A DNA stretch of 64,000 nt from positions 186,001 to 250,000 of the forward strand of contig DXVO01000001.1 of the NCBI GenBank assembly GCA_019417325.1, given 5' to 3'. The number at the start of each line of letters is the position of its first letter. The first letter of the stretch is position 1. The translations under genes and the position numbers were made by a program. Shown in pieces: positions 15,349 to 25,487 of this stretch. Below the pieces are notes generated by a model that was given only the letters and a program-made list of their open reading frames with translations, ran no database searches and was not told where the DNA came from. Origin of the DNA: Parabacteroides sp. GTDB lineage: Bacteria > Bacteroidota > Bacteroidia > Bacteroidales > Tannerellaceae.

Positions 15349-16869
15349 ATGCACGAGAGACTTATTATTCTTGATTTCGGCTCGCAGACAACTCAATTAA
15401 TAGGACGTAGAGTCCGTGAGTTGAACATGTATTGCGAGATTGTTCCTTATAACAAATTTCCTCACGATGCTACAGACGTTAAAGGGGTAATCCTTTCCGG
15501 AAGCCCTTATTCAGTGTATGATGCAAATGCATTTAAAGCTGATCTGAGCGAAATACGTGGTAAATATCCTGTTTTAGGAATTTGTTACGGAGCGCAGTTC
15601 CTGGCATATACATCCGGTGGAAACGTTGAACCGGCTAATTCTCGCGAATACGGACGTGCCAATCTATCGTATATCGACAATGAAGATCCTTTGCTGAAAG
15701 GTATCAGTACAGGTTCTCAAATCTGGATGTCGCACGGTGACACCATCACTGTTCTTCCCGAACATTTCAAAGTGATTGCCAGCACAGACGATGTGAAGGC
15801 GGCAGCCTACCATGTGGAAGGCGAACAGACTTGGGGTGTACAGTTCCATCCGGAAGTATTCCATACAACAGACGGAACGAAATTGCTGGACAATTTCCTT
15901 AATATCTGCGGATGTGCCAAAGACTGGACTCCGGCTTCCTTCATCGAATCGACTGTTGCCGAACTGAAAGAACAACTGGGTGACGATAAAGTAATCCTGG
16001 CTCTTTCCGGAGGTGTTGATTCCTCTGTTACTGCAGTACTGTTGAACAGAGCTATCGGCAAAAACCTGACTTGTATTTTCGTTGACCACGGATTACTCCG
16101 CAAAAACGAATTTGAAAACGTATTGAAGGATTATGAACACCTGGGCTTGAATGTGATTGGTGTAAACGCAAAAGATAAGTTTTATGGTGAACTGGCTGGC
16201 GTAAGCGATCCTGAAAAGAAACGTAAGATTATAGGAAAAGGCTTCATCGATGTATTCAACGAAGAGGCAATCAAATTAAAAGATATCAAATGGCTGGGAC
16301 AAGGTACTATCTATCCGGATGTTATCGAATCTCTGTCTATCACCGGTACGGTTATCAAGAGTCATCACAATGTAGGCGGCCTGCCTGAAAAGATGCATTT
16401 GAAGCTGGTTGAACCTTTGCGCCTGTTGTTTAAGGACGAAGTTCGCCGTGTAGGTATCGAACTGGGTATGCAACCGCACTTGATTAAACGCCATCCGTTC
16501 CCGGGTCCGGGTCTGGGTATCCGTATCTTGGGCGACATCACTCCTGAAAAGGTTCGTATCCTTCAGGATGCAGACGACATCTATATGTCTTTGATGCGCG
16601 AATGGGGGTTATATGACAAAATCTGGCAAGCCGGCGCAATCCTGCTTCCTATCCGTTCCGTTGGTGTAATGGGTGATGAACGTACATATGAAAATACGGT
16701 TGCATTACGTGCCGTTACTTCCACTGATGCAATGACTGCCGACTGGGCACAGTTGCCTTATGAATTCCTTGCAAAGGTTTCCAACGAAATCATCAACAAG
16801 GTAAAAGGAGTAAACCGCGTAGTATATGACATTAGCTCCAAGCCGCCTGCAACTATAGAGTGGGAATAA
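15349..16869 (+). CDS. guaA: GMP synthase (glutamine-hydrolysing)
   Basis: A 506-residue cytosolic enzyme converting XMP, ATP and glutamine to GMP, last step of guanine nucleotide synthesis. The N-terminal class I glutamine amidotransferase has its nucleophile Cys in [11 protein letters not shown] and the His-Glu pair in [10 protein letters not shown]. The ATP-pyrophosphatase P-loop is [15 protein letters not shown], and the C-terminal dimerisation domain ends KPPATIEWE. The length is normal for the family. It stands alone between its own promoter and a long inverted repeat. Confidence 0.97.
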   Translation: MHERLIILDFGSQTTQLIGRRVRELNMYCEIVPYNKFPHDATDVKGVILSGSPYSVYDANAFKADLSEIRGKYPVLGICYGAQFLAYTSGGNVEPANSREYGRANLSYIDNEDPLLKGISTGSQIWMSHGDTITVLPEHFKVIASTDDVKAAAYHVEGEQTWGVQFHPEVFHTTDGTKLLDNFLNICGCAKDWTPASFIESTVAELKEQLGDDKVILALSGGVDSSVTAVLLNRAIGKNLTCIFVDHGLLRKNEFENVLKDYEHLGLNVIGVNAKDKFYGELAGVSDPEKKRKIIGKGFIDVFNEEAIKLKDIKWLGQGTIYPDVIESLSITGTVIKSHHNVGGLPEKMHLKLVEPLRLLFKDEVRRVGIELGMQPHLIKRHPFPGPGLGIRILGDITPEKVRILQDADDIYMSLMREWGLYDKIWQAGAILLPIRSVGVMGDERTYENTVALRAVTSTDAMTADWAQLPYEFLAKVSNEIINKVKGVNRVVYDISSKPPATIEWE

Positions 16870-16906
16870 TTTCCACTTCTGCATAGGCCTTGTAAAGGTC
16901 CTTTTA

Positions 16907-16988
16907 AAAACATAGGTGTTTTAATTTCAAAACATATATACTTTGCATTCAAAAGATATATGTTTTAATTTTAAAACACCTATGTTTT
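16907..16988. repeat. 33-bp imperfect inverted repeat (CATAGGTGTTTT family)
   Basis: Arms 16907-16939 and 16956-16988 pair over 33 bp with four mismatches clustered in the middle. The core is CATAGGTGTTTTAA plus AAAACATATAT. It lies between the convergent guaA and mutL genes, so it can act as a bidirectional terminator. Related units occur at 46778-46830. Confidence 0.8.
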
Positions 16989-17021
16989 GTTTTATACCTT
17001 CTCAAGGAGAGTAAAACAAAC

Positions 17022-18884
17022 TTATTTAAATCTCTTTTCTATCTCATCATCCATCAGCATGGAGATGATTGTTTTTCCGTCCGGAGTAAGGTTTGAATCC
17101 TGGCAGGAAAAGAGTGAAGCGATGATATGATCCATCTCTTCTGTCGAAAGCGTCTTTCCTGGACGAATAGCTGCAGCCTTTGCCAATGACAATGCAAGTG
17201 AATTACATATTTCCTCATGTACTTCACAACCCGTATCTATTGCACGGTCCACCATATCCCGGATTAATGCCACCATGTCCAGATTTTCCAAGCCGGCAGG
17301 CAAACCATTAATGGCATAACTGTTATTTCCCAAGTGAGTCAGATCAAAACCGATAAACCGCAGGTCTTCCAACAAAGCAGGAACAATTGCTGCTTCTATC
17401 GGGGTAAATTCTATCATTTCAGGAAACAGGATTTGCTGGGAAGCTCCCTTCTGCTGCCTGATATTCTGTATATACTGGTCGAATAAGATACGTACATGCG
17501 CACGGTGCTGGTCTATCAAAGCCAGGCCGGATTTCAAGGAGGTTATGATATAACGTCCTTTATACTGATAGCAGAGATTCGATACTTCGGTAAATAAGCT
17601 ATCGGAAGTATCCGGCTGTACAACTTCATCGGCATCTATTATATCAGGAGTAGTCGTTTCCGGAACCTCAAACATTTCCGGTTCCGCCTCTACAGCAGCC
17701 GAACGGTCTTCTTCAAAATCCTTATATAGCTTCGACCAGTCAAATTCCGGCTTTTTATAAGATGTATTTTCAAAGGGATTATACCCAGAGTTCACCTGTA
17801 CATGAGGAGCCTTATAGCTTTCAGCTTCTTTTACCGGATTATAGACTGGAATATCTATAGCGTCTTCCACATCGAAATCGATGGTAGGTATGGCACTCGA
17901 CTTAGCCAATGCCTCACGGACGGCAGCCATCAGGATTTGCCAGATAGGTTGCTCATTCTCAAATTTGATTTCCGTTTTGGTCGGATGAATATTCACATCG
18001 ATTGTTGCCGGGTCGAGGGTGAAATAAATAAAATAATTAGGTTGTTCACCCGCCGGAATAAGCTGTTCGTATGCCTGCATCACCGCCTTATGAAAATACG
18101 GATGCTTCATAAAACGTCCGTTTACAAAGAAATATTGCAAAGCACCGCGTTTCTTGGCAGAATCAGGACGACCTACAAAACCGGAAACTGTAACTAACGA
18201 ACTTTGCGCATCAACAGAGAGCAATTTCTGGTTCAGCGTCTTTCCATAGATATTGATAATACGCTGGCGTAATCCGGATTCAGGTAAGTTGAATATCTCG
18301 GCATCATTATGATAAAGAGACATTGCCACTTGTGGATTAACCAATGCTATACGTTCAAACTCTGCAATGATATTCCTGAATTCCGTTTCATTCGATTTCA
18401 AAAACTTACGGCGTGCCGGAACATTAAAAAAGAGGTTTTTAACCGAAAATGAGCTTCCCTCATTACAAGCATCCGGCTCTATACTTTCCAGGTTTGAACC
18501 GGAAAAAACCAAATGTGTACCCAACTCCGAACCTTGCAGCCGGGTACGTAATTCTACCTGGGCAACAGCAACAATAGAAGCCAGTGCCTCACCTCGGAAA
18601 CCCATTGTATGAAGAGAGAAAAGATCGTCTGCTTTGGATATTTTGGAAGTTGCATGGCGTTCGAAAGCCATACGGGCATCAGTTTCAGACATACCCTTTC
18701 CATTATCGATAACCTGGACTAAGGTACGTCCGGCATCTTTTATATTGACCTGAACCTGACTGGCTCCGGCATCTATTGCATTTTCGACCAACTCTTTTAC
18801 GACTGATGCCGGTCGCTGAATTACCTCTCCTGCGGCAATCTGGTTGGCAATACTATCGGGAAGTAAATGTATTATATCACTCAT
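17022..18884 (-). CDS. mutL: DNA mismatch repair protein MutL
   Basis: A 620-residue protein. The N-terminal GHKL ATPase has [21 protein letters not shown] and [10 protein letters not shown], followed by a transducer domain, a variable acidic linker (about 345-440) and a C-terminal MutL dimerisation domain. At the usual endonuclease motif DQHAxxExxxxE the sequence reads [12 protein letters not shown], so the acidic residues are not conserved and nicking activity is doubtful. Its start overlaps the preceding stop by one base (TAATG). Confidence 0.95.
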   Translation of the reverse strand: MSDIIHLLPDSIANQIAAGEVIQRPASVVKELVENAIDAGASQVQVNIKDAGRTLVQVIDNGKGMSETDARMAFERHATSKISKADDLFSLHTMGFRGEALASIVAVAQVELRTRLQGSELGTHLVFSGSNLESIEPDACNEGSSFSVKNLFFNVPARRKFLKSNETEFRNIIAEFERIALVNPQVAMSLYHNDAEIFNLPESGLRQRIINIYGKTLNQKLLSVDAQSSLVTVSGFVGRPDSAKKRGALQYFFVNGRFMKHPYFHKAVMQAYEQLIPAGEQPNYFIYFTLDPATIDVNIHPTKTEIKFENEQPIWQILMAAVREALAKSSAIPTIDFDVEDAIDIPVYNPVKEAESYKAPHVQVNSGYNPFENTSYKKPEFDWSKLYKDFEEDRSAAVEAEPEMFEVPETTTPDIIDADEVVQPDTSDSLFTEVSNLCYQYKGRYIITSLKSGLALIDQHRAHVRILFDQYIQNIRQQKGASQQILFPEMIEFTPIEAAIVPALLEDLRFIGFDLTHLGNNSYAINGLPAGLENLDMVALIRDMVDRAIDTGCEVHEEICNSLALSLAKAAAIRPGKTLSTEEMDHIIASLFSCQDSNLTPDGKTIISMLMDDEIEKRFK

Positions 18885-19189
18885 TACGAAATAAACAAAT
18901 ACCAGAACAATACTCCCAATACACCCAATACAAGCAACAATTTAACATTCTTATAAGTGCGGCTACGGGAGTCATTGCCCCTGTCGTGACTCTTTTTCAG
19001 GTGTGAAGTGCCTTCAATAAAAGTACCTTTTATCGAAGGTTTATATTCTTCCTCAGGTACTTCCAGTCCCATTTCCTGCTTCACTGCTTGAATCCGTTTC
19101 TCCATAGCCTCTTTATGGGGATCCCAATAAATAGGTTTATGTTCATACTGGCGAGGCTTGCGAACATTATAAAATGAGAAAAGTGCCAT
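18884..19189 (-). CDS. Small tail-anchored protein upstream of mutL
   Basis: A 101-residue protein with a Tyr/Lys-rich start ([20 protein letters not shown]), a charged middle and a C-terminal hydrophobic helix ([20 protein letters not shown]) that would anchor it in the inner membrane. The function is unknown. It is coupled to mutL by the shared A in TAATG, an arrangement seen in related Bacteroidetes genomes. Confidence 0.75.
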   Translation of the reverse strand: MALFSFYNVRKPRQYEHKPIYWDPHKEAMEKRIQAVKQEMGLEVPEEEYKPSIKGTFIEGTSHLKKSHDRGNDSRSRTYKNVKLLLVLGVLGVLFWYLFIS

Positions 19190-19218
19190 AACTTTATATT
19201 TAAATTGTTATACGACTG

Positions 19219-20847
19219 CTAATGTACAAATTTATTGCTTCTTTTGGGAGTCTCACTTGATTTTCTTTTAACGACCTGATAAATATCATCCTTGTTTTTA
19301 GGACGCAAATAATCAAACCAATAAAAATCTTTCAAAGTTTTCTGTTCGGGTTTCAGGTCCGGGATAGGCGTAAGACTTCCCACAGGGCTTGGCCATATTT
19401 TCAACTTATCCAGCTTATTCTCCTTAATCCAAATTGTCAGGAAACCGCTTTTCGTAGCATTCAAACCGATCTTCGCGCCATCATTTTCAAGCGGATAAAA
19501 AATAGACTCCGCATTTCCTGCCACATCAATCTGTTTAATTGCCTGATTCTCGAAATAAGCCTTCAAATCATTCCCTTTCAATTGGTTATAATAGGTAGAA
19601 TCGAGATGTTGAGCAGCAAACGCAAACTGGATAACATGGGCATAATCGATAGTACTGTCGTTCATGAATAACGCTATCGTATCGCCATACATTTGATACT
19701 GTTCATTCCATAATACAGGTTCTTTATACATATAAAGAACCGAATCACGGGTATTAAACTGCATGGAATCGCATACGCCTTGCATATCCGTACGATAGAA
19801 ACGAACACCGTAAAAAGCTTTTATTTCACGGTAAATGGAATCGACGGTCATCATTTCCAACGTATCCGCATGCAGGTATAAAGTATCACCCTGGGAATAT
19901 TCTAACATACGAGCGCTATCCGTTGCAAAAGCATAATCTGTCTTTTCATTGAAGAAGCCGTACTCACCTTTCAGGGTAACATGTTTTGCCGTATCTATCA
20001 GGCTCATATTACCAAATGCTTCACCAAAGCCAGACGCGCGGTCATAAAAAATAGAGTCCCCCATCAGGATACGCTCTCCGGACTCAACCCACGACTGGTC
20101 TAATAATAAAGAAGTATTATCTATCGTATTGTACCACCCCCGGGTAGAATGAATCGTACCACTGTCTGATACTATAATAGACGGACCTAAGATCGTTGCT
20201 ATTTTTGAATCGGTCTGATAATGAAGCGTATCGGAATACAAGGTAAAATCAGAATTTTCAAGGCGGACACTATCATTAAATATAGCCAGCTTTGTAGCAG
20301 GAGAATACTGTCCATAAAATGAAGACAACTGGTTCAGGGAGTCGACAATCATCCCACCTTCGAAATAGTAACCGATATCCGGTATTCTCTCGTAGTTCAG
20401 GCTATCGGTAAAAAGCGTAACCTGTCCATTCTCCATACGAACATTTTCACGCAAATAAGCAATCTGGGTATTTCCGTCATAGAAAAGGTAATTCCCGTAT
20501 ACAAACAAAGTATCCCCTTGTTCCATACGCACGTTGCTAAATGCCTCCAATGAGTTTTGCTGCTCGAAAAAGTAAGCACTGTCGCAATACATATAGGAAC
20601 TATCGTGCCGGAAACAAACATCTCCAACCAGAACCTGGGCATCCGGATTAACTGCTTTATCAAATGATAAAGTATTTGTATGCTCAAGAAAAATCTTTGT
20701 TTTCTTAACAGCTTTACTGGTATCCTGCTTAATAGTATCTTGAGGCACCCCCATTCCAGAAGTACCCGAAACTTGAGTCTGGGCAAAGACACAGACTAAC
20801 AAGCAGAAAAATAGGGTTGTAAAAACAAATTTATTTGAAGTCCTCAT
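19219..20847 (-). CDS. OstA/LptA-like protein, probable LPS-transport or envelope factor
   Basis: A 542-residue periplasmic protein with a signal peptide (MRTSNKFVFTTLFFCLLVCV...FAQ). The body is a long beta-jellyroll-type OstA repeat rich in Asp-Ser-Tyr strands with recurring xxDxxxY/xGDTL units (MYCDSAYFFEQQNSLEAFSN; VYGNYLFYDGNTQIAYLREN). OstA/LptA domains bridge lipopolysaccharide from the inner to the outer membrane. It overlaps the upstream surA gene by 4 bases, consistent with joint action in outer-membrane biogenesis. Confidence 0.8.
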   Translation of the reverse strand: MRTSNKFVFTTLFFCLLVCVFAQTQVSGTSGMGVPQDTIKQDTSKAVKKTKIFLEHTNTLSFDKAVNPDAQVLVGDVCFRHDSSYMYCDSAYFFEQQNSLEAFSNVRMEQGDTLFVYGNYLFYDGNTQIAYLRENVRMENGQVTLFTDSLNYERIPDIGYYFEGGMIVDSLNQLSSFYGQYSPATKLAIFNDSVRLENSDFTLYSDTLHYQTDSKIATILGPSIIVSDSGTIHSTRGWYNTIDNTSLLLDQSWVESGERILMGDSIFYDRASGFGEAFGNMSLIDTAKHVTLKGEYGFFNEKTDYAFATDSARMLEYSQGDTLYLHADTLEMMTVDSIYREIKAFYGVRFYRTDMQGVCDSMQFNTRDSVLYMYKEPVLWNEQYQMYGDTIALFMNDSTIDYAHVIQFAFAAQHLDSTYYNQLKGNDLKAYFENQAIKQIDVAGNAESIFYPLENDGAKIGLNATKSGFLTIWIKENKLDKLKIWPSPVGSLTPIPDLKPEQKTLKDFYWFDYLRPKNKDDIYQVVKRKSSETPKRSNKFVH

Positions 20848-22205
20848 TCTTTAATCCAACCTGGATACTTAAAATCACAGTTACGCCAACCGTCACTTAT
20901 ACGCACATAAGTTGACTTTTGCTTTTTAACAATCCAGTTTTTCAATAATTCTTCACGCTTTTTAGCTTCAACGATTGTCTTCAATGCCTGATAATCGTCT
21001 GCTAAATTTGCTTTATGATGTTCTACACGGCTTTTCAGTTTGACAATGGCAACCACATCTTTCTGTTTATCAGTAATCATGGTAAAAGGTTTGGATATAT
21101 CACCCACTTCCATATTATCGACAATCTTACCTATTTCCTGAGGCAATTCCGCCATCTCGAATTTAGGTGTCCCATTATTATTCCCTTCTGATTTCAGGTT
21201 TACCATCAACCCTTTGTTATTACGGGTATCCTTATCTGAAGACAGGAATGTAGCAGCTTCCTCAAAAGTAAACTTCTTATCCTGCAAATCATTATATAAA
21301 GAGTCCATACGAGCCGTAGTAGCTGTCAGTTCTTTTTCCGAAACTTTCGGTTTCAACAAGATATGGCGACAATTGATACGGTCGCCACGCTTTTCTATTA
21401 ACTGGATAATATGATAGCCGTACTCTGTCTGTACAATCTGGGATACTTTTTTCGGATCATTCAGGTTAAATGCCACATTGGCAAATTCAGGAGCCAGCAA
21501 ACCTTTACCTGTAAAGCCTAACTCGCCACCCTTCATTGATGAACCCGGGTCTTCCGAGTATAAACGGGCAAGTGTAGAGAATTCATACTTGCCTGTATTT
21601 ACATCATCTGTAAACTGACGTAAACGGGCTTTAATAGCATCTATTTCTTCCAGTGGAATTTTAGGTTCCATCGTGATAATCTGCACTTCCACAGTAGTAG
21701 GAATTGTTGGCAAACTATCTTTGGACAAGTCATTATAATACCGGCGAACTTCGGAAGGTGTCAGTTTTATATCCCCAACAAGCTGACGCTGCATACGCTG
21801 TACAGTCTGCTGCTCACGGAACTTCTCTTTCTGTTCTTCCTTTATCTGAGATATTTTTTTATTAAAATACTCTTCCACTTTTTCTTTTGAACCAATCTGG
21901 TTGATCGCCCAGTTTACCCACTGGTCTGCTTGCTGGATAACCTGGTTCTCATCCACTTCCACACTATCTAACTTTGCTTGGTTCAGATATAATTTCTGAA
22001 TTGCCATTTCTTCCGGAATCACACAATACGGATCACCATCAAAACGTTGACCTTCATTCTGCAAATACAACCGCTGGGATTCGACATCTGAACGCAAAAT
22101 AGCATCATCTCCTACCACCCACACAATTTCATCTATCACATTCTCCTGTGCCATTACAGCGCAAGATAAACAGGTAAGAAAAAATACAGCTAAAATCTTT
22201 TTCAT
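20844..22205 (-). CDS. surA: Periplasmic peptidyl-prolyl isomerase SurA
   Basis: A 453-residue chaperone for outer-membrane proteins. It has a signal peptide (cut near CAVMAQENV), an N-terminal SurA helical domain beginning VIDEIVWVVGDDAILRSDVE, and two parvulin PPIC domains: about 170-275 with FSTLARLYSEDPGSSMKGGE and GYHIIQLIEKR, and about 280-395 with INCRHILLKPKV. It sits in an operon between a second parvulin-like lipoprotein and the OstA-like gene. Confidence 0.92.
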   Translation of the reverse strand: MKKILAVFFLTCLSCAVMAQENVIDEIVWVVGDDAILRSDVESQRLYLQNEGQRFDGDPYCVIPEEMAIQKLYLNQAKLDSVEVDENQVIQQADQWVNWAINQIGSKEKVEEYFNKKISQIKEEQKEKFREQQTVQRMQRQLVGDIKLTPSEVRRYYNDLSKDSLPTIPTTVEVQIITMEPKIPLEEIDAIKARLRQFTDDVNTGKYEFSTLARLYSEDPGSSMKGGELGFTGKGLLAPEFANVAFNLNDPKKVSQIVQTEYGYHIIQLIEKRGDRINCRHILLKPKVSEKELTATTARMDSLYNDLQDKKFTFEEAATFLSSDKDTRNNKGLMVNLKSEGNNNGTPKFEMAELPQEIGKIVDNMEVGDISKPFTMITDKQKDVVAIVKLKSRVEHHKANLADDYQALKTIVEAKKREELLKNWIVKKQKSTYVRISDGWRNCDFKYPGWIKE

Positions 22206-22231
22206 ATATATATCATTCTATTATTTACAAT

Positions 22232-23086
22232 TTATGGCTCTGTATAAAACTGTACATCACCATCTTTCACAGCATCGTTATACAACTCATCTTCAAACTT
22301 TTTCAGGAATTCCACCTTACGCAAGTTTGTCAACATCTCTTCTATCTGCGGTCCGGCATACTCATAAGGTGCAATGCTTCCTACCGGCAAATATTCTTTT
22401 ATATTCAACAAATAACAATAACTGCTATCTGCAGCCTCCACAAATTTATGCGTTTTCAAAAACTCATTCGGATTGGCAACATGAACAGGTATATTATCCA
22501 TAATCTCGTCAAAGTCCACCCATTTATCATAAAAGTAATCATAAATGCTAGCGTTTTGCACACTGTACTTTTCTATTTTTTCCAATGATGCTTCCGAGGT
22601 CGACCGATACCAATCCTTTACATTCGGAAGTCCCGGAGCATCTGCCGGTATTTTCAGGAACAAGCCTTTTATCAGAGCTTTATCAAGAACAAACTTTTTC
22701 TGATTTTCATCATAATACTTATGTTTGTCACTTTCTCTCAAACTTGCCGATAGTTTTTCCCGTACCAAACGTTCCTGATAACGGTAACGGACTAATGAAC
22801 GACGATAATCCTCTACCAATTTGTCAACATCCTCTTTTTCATTTCCAAGATTGCGTAGCGCCACATCATAAACCAAGGCATCCTTTATCCATTTCTTCAT
22901 AATATTTTCCGCAAACAGTAAACTGTCAGCAGAGGAAACCGCACGTGGTATCTGATCTACAACTTCAGAACGCCTAAGGACACGATCCTTCACTCTTACC
23001 AATGCATCCGAATCTTCTACCGGCTGCGTATTCTTGCAAGAACACAGCAAAGATACAAATGCTATAAAAATGAAGCAATATCTCAT
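22232..23086 (-). CDS. SurA-related periplasmic lipoprotein
   Basis: A 284-residue lipoprotein (signal ending LLCSCKNT). The segment VLRRSEVVDQIPRAVSSADS and the downstream helices resemble the SurA N-domain, while a clear PPIC active site is missing, so it is probably a non-catalytic chaperone-like paralogue. It is first in the operon with surA and the OstA-like gene. A promoter at 23174-23181 would give a leader of about 80 nt. Confidence 0.7.
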   Translation of the reverse strand: MRYCFIFIAFVSLLCSCKNTQPVEDSDALVRVKDRVLRRSEVVDQIPRAVSSADSLLFAENIMKKWIKDALVYDVALRNLGNEKEDVDKLVEDYRRSLVRYRYQERLVREKLSASLRESDKHKYYDENQKKFVLDKALIKGLFLKIPADAPGLPNVKDWYRSTSEASLEKIEKYSVQNASIYDYFYDKWVDFDEIMDNIPVHVANPNEFLKTHKFVEAADSSYCYLLNIKEYLPVGSIAPYEYAGPQIEEMLTNLRKVEFLKKFEDELYNDAVKDGDVQFYTEP

Positions 23087-23173
23087 AACTATCTCTTAAC
23101 TATTTCTTTATTTTTTCTCCCTTTAATAAGGTCTGATTCTCCTTACTATCGTTACTACATGAAAATCAGGTTA

Positions 23174-23181
23174 CAAAAATA
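23174..23181 (-). promoter_or_regulatory. -7 box (TATTTTTG) of the SurA operon
   Basis: The reverse strand reads TATTTTTG, matching TAnnTTTG, 88 bases before the lipoprotein start. It abuts the recQ terminator hairpin. Confidence 0.45.
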
Positions 23182-23238
23182 ACACTAATCTAACGGATAC
23201 CTAACTAAAAAAGTATGAGTCCCTATTAAATTAGTGTT
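23181..23238 (-). terminator. Probable recQ terminator
   Basis: AACACTAAT (23181-23189) and ATTAGTGTT (23230-23238) form a 9-bp perfect stem, followed on the minus strand by ATTTTTG. The loop is long (40 nt). Confidence 0.45.
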
Positions 23239-23280
23239 TTTTATAATTGGTGTGATTTACATTATCAATAGAGTTTATAA

Positions 23281-25467
23281 TCAATTTGCCATTTCAGACA
23301 AAAATTTAATACGAACCAGACGTATTTCTTCTTCCGTATAATCCCCGCCCAATTCCTCAATCGCATCATCCAGACCATCTGTTTCCGAATCCTTAAAATA
23401 TTCATAGATGTCTTCCACATGGTCTTCATCCATCACATCATTCAGGAAGTAATCAATATTAATACGGGTACCGGAATAAACAATAGCTTCGATTTCATCC
23501 AACAGTTCGTTAAATTCAAGTCCGTTCGTCATTGCGATTTCATCCAATGCCACCTTACGGTCTATACGTTGTATGATGGACACCTTCAATTTGGATTTAT
23601 TTGCAACAGTACGTACACGAAGATCTTCCGGACGTTCTATTTCGTTCTCTTCTACATGTTTCTTGATTAACTCGACAAACTCTTTGCCATAACGTTTCGC
23701 TTTACCGGCTCCTACCCCTGGGATATTCTGCAATTCATCCAAAGTTACAGGATAAGTTGTTGCCATAGCCTCCAATGAGGGATCTTGGAAAATAACAAAA
23801 GGAGGAACTTCCAGACGTTTGGATAACTTCTTACGCAAATCCTTCATCATGGAATATAAAACTGGATCTACGGCACAAGTTGCACCTCCACGAACCGGAG
23901 CTTCTTCTTCCTCTTCATCAAATTCGTTATCCTTGGTAATCTTAAACGAAACGGGCTTCTTTATAAAGTCTTTTCCTTTGGGCGTTATTTTTAACAGACC
24001 GTAATTTTCAATGTCTTTAGCCAGGTATCCGGCAATCAGAGCCTGGCGGATAACAGCATTCCATGTTTTTTCATCTTCATCCTGTCCTGAACCAAAGATT
24101 TCCAGTTCGTTATGTTTATAAGACTGGATTTCGGAGGTTTCATTACCCACCAACATGTTTACAATATATTCTGCTTTAAACTTTTCTTTCAATGTACCGA
24201 TAACTTCCAGTACTGCACTTAATAATTCTTTTGCTTCCACTTGCTTTTTGGGGTTCAAACAATTATCACAATTACCACAATTATCTTCCAGATATTCCTC
24301 ACCAAAATAATGCAACAACACTTTCCGTCGGCATACGGAAGTTTCAGCATAAGCCGCTGTTTCCAACAACAACTGCTTACCTATCTCCTGCTCTGCTACA
24401 GGTTTCCCTTGCATAAACTTTTCCAGCTTCTGCAAGTCCTTATAAGCATAAAAGGCGATGCACTGTCCTTCACCACCATCACGTCCGGAGCGTCCGGTTT
24501 CCTGGTAATATCCTTCAAGACTTTTCGGTATGTCGTAATGAATTACATAACGAACGTCCGGTTTATCTATTCCCATACCAAATGCGATTGTTGCCACAAT
24601 CACATCCGCTTGTTCCATCAGAAACGCATCCTGATTGGCCGAACGCTGCTGGGAGTCCATACCTGCATGGTAAGGCAGTGCTTTTATTCCGTTTGCTTTC
24701 AAAATATCGGCAAACTCTTCCACTTTCTTACGACTCAGGCAGTAAATAATTCCGGATTTTCCTTCGTTGGATTTAATATATTTAATTATCTCACGATCTA
24801 TGTTGGCACCTTTCGGGCGGATTTCATAATATAAATTGGAGCGGTTAAAAGAAGATTTAAAAACAGAGGCATCAATCATACCCAAATTTTTCTGGATATC
24901 ATGTTGTACTTTCGGTGTTGCCGTTGCAGTCAAAGCCACCAGAGGACGTTTGCCAATCTCGTTTATAATCGGACGGATACGACGGTACTCCGGACGAAAA
25001 TCATGTCCCCATTCCGAAATACAGTGTGCTTCATCCACTGCATAAAACGAGATATTTACTTGACGGAGGAATTCCACATTTTCCTCTTTTGTCAACGACT
25101 CGGGAGCCACATACAATAATTTCGTTTTTCCAGATAAAATATCATCCTTTACCTGGTCTATTGCCGACTTATTCAGAGATGAGTTTATAAAATGAGCTAT
25201 CCCATCTTCCTCACTGAAGTTACGCATGGCATCCACCTGGTTTTTCATAAGTGCTATCAACGGGGAAATAACAATAGCCGTACCTTCCAGCATAAGAGAA
25301 GGCAACTGATAACATAAAGACTTCCCACCACCGGTCGGCATCAACACAAAGGTGTCCTTTCCTGCCAGCACATTTTCGATGATCGCCCTCTGAGTACCTT
25401 TAAAGGTATCAAAACCAAAATACTTTTTGAGCTCCTCTGTTAAATGATCTTTTTTTGCCATACTCAA
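23281..25467 (-). CDS. recQ: ATP-dependent DNA helicase RecQ
   Basis: A 728-residue SF2 helicase acting in recombination repair. Visible motifs are GGGKSLCYQLPS (Walker A), AVDEAHCISEWGHDFRPEY (II), TGRSGRDG (VI), the RQC zinc cluster ending CGNCDNC, a winged helix and an HRDC domain (QNIPGVGAGKAKRYGKEF). A C-terminal extension of about 120 residues is rich in Asp/Glu (DDVMDEDHVEDIYEYFKDSE), longer than E. coli RecQ (about 610) and usual for Bacteroidetes. It lies 20 bases after clpX, probably in one operon. Confidence 0.95.
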   Translation of the reverse strand: MSMAKKDHLTEELKKYFGFDTFKGTQRAIIENVLAGKDTFVLMPTGGGKSLCYQLPSLMLEGTAIVISPLIALMKNQVDAMRNFSEEDGIAHFINSSLNKSAIDQVKDDILSGKTKLLYVAPESLTKEENVEFLRQVNISFYAVDEAHCISEWGHDFRPEYRRIRPIINEIGKRPLVALTATATPKVQHDIQKNLGMIDASVFKSSFNRSNLYYEIRPKGANIDREIIKYIKSNEGKSGIIYCLSRKKVEEFADILKANGIKALPYHAGMDSQQRSANQDAFLMEQADVIVATIAFGMGIDKPDVRYVIHYDIPKSLEGYYQETGRSGRDGGEGQCIAFYAYKDLQKLEKFMQGKPVAEQEIGKQLLLETAAYAETSVCRRKVLLHYFGEEYLEDNCGNCDNCLNPKKQVEAKELLSAVLEVIGTLKEKFKAEYIVNMLVGNETSEIQSYKHNELEIFGSGQDEDEKTWNAVIRQALIAGYLAKDIENYGLLKITPKGKDFIKKPVSFKITKDNEFDEEEEEAPVRGGATCAVDPVLYSMMKDLRKKLSKRLEVPPFVIFQDPSLEAMATTYPVTLDELQNIPGVGAGKAKRYGKEFVELIKKHVEENEIERPEDLRVRTVANKSKLKVSIIQRIDRKVALDEIAMTNGLEFNELLDEIEAIVYSGTRINIDYFLNDVMDEDHVEDIYEYFKDSETDGLDDAIEELGGDYTEEEIRLVRIKFLSEMAN

Positions 25468-25487
25468 TTATATTTTTTTACCGCCAA

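Noticed and set aside
17085..17105. tRNA T-arm-like word GGTTTGAATCC
   Set aside because: It lies inside the mutL coding frame with no cloverleaf around it. No tRNA was found in the window.
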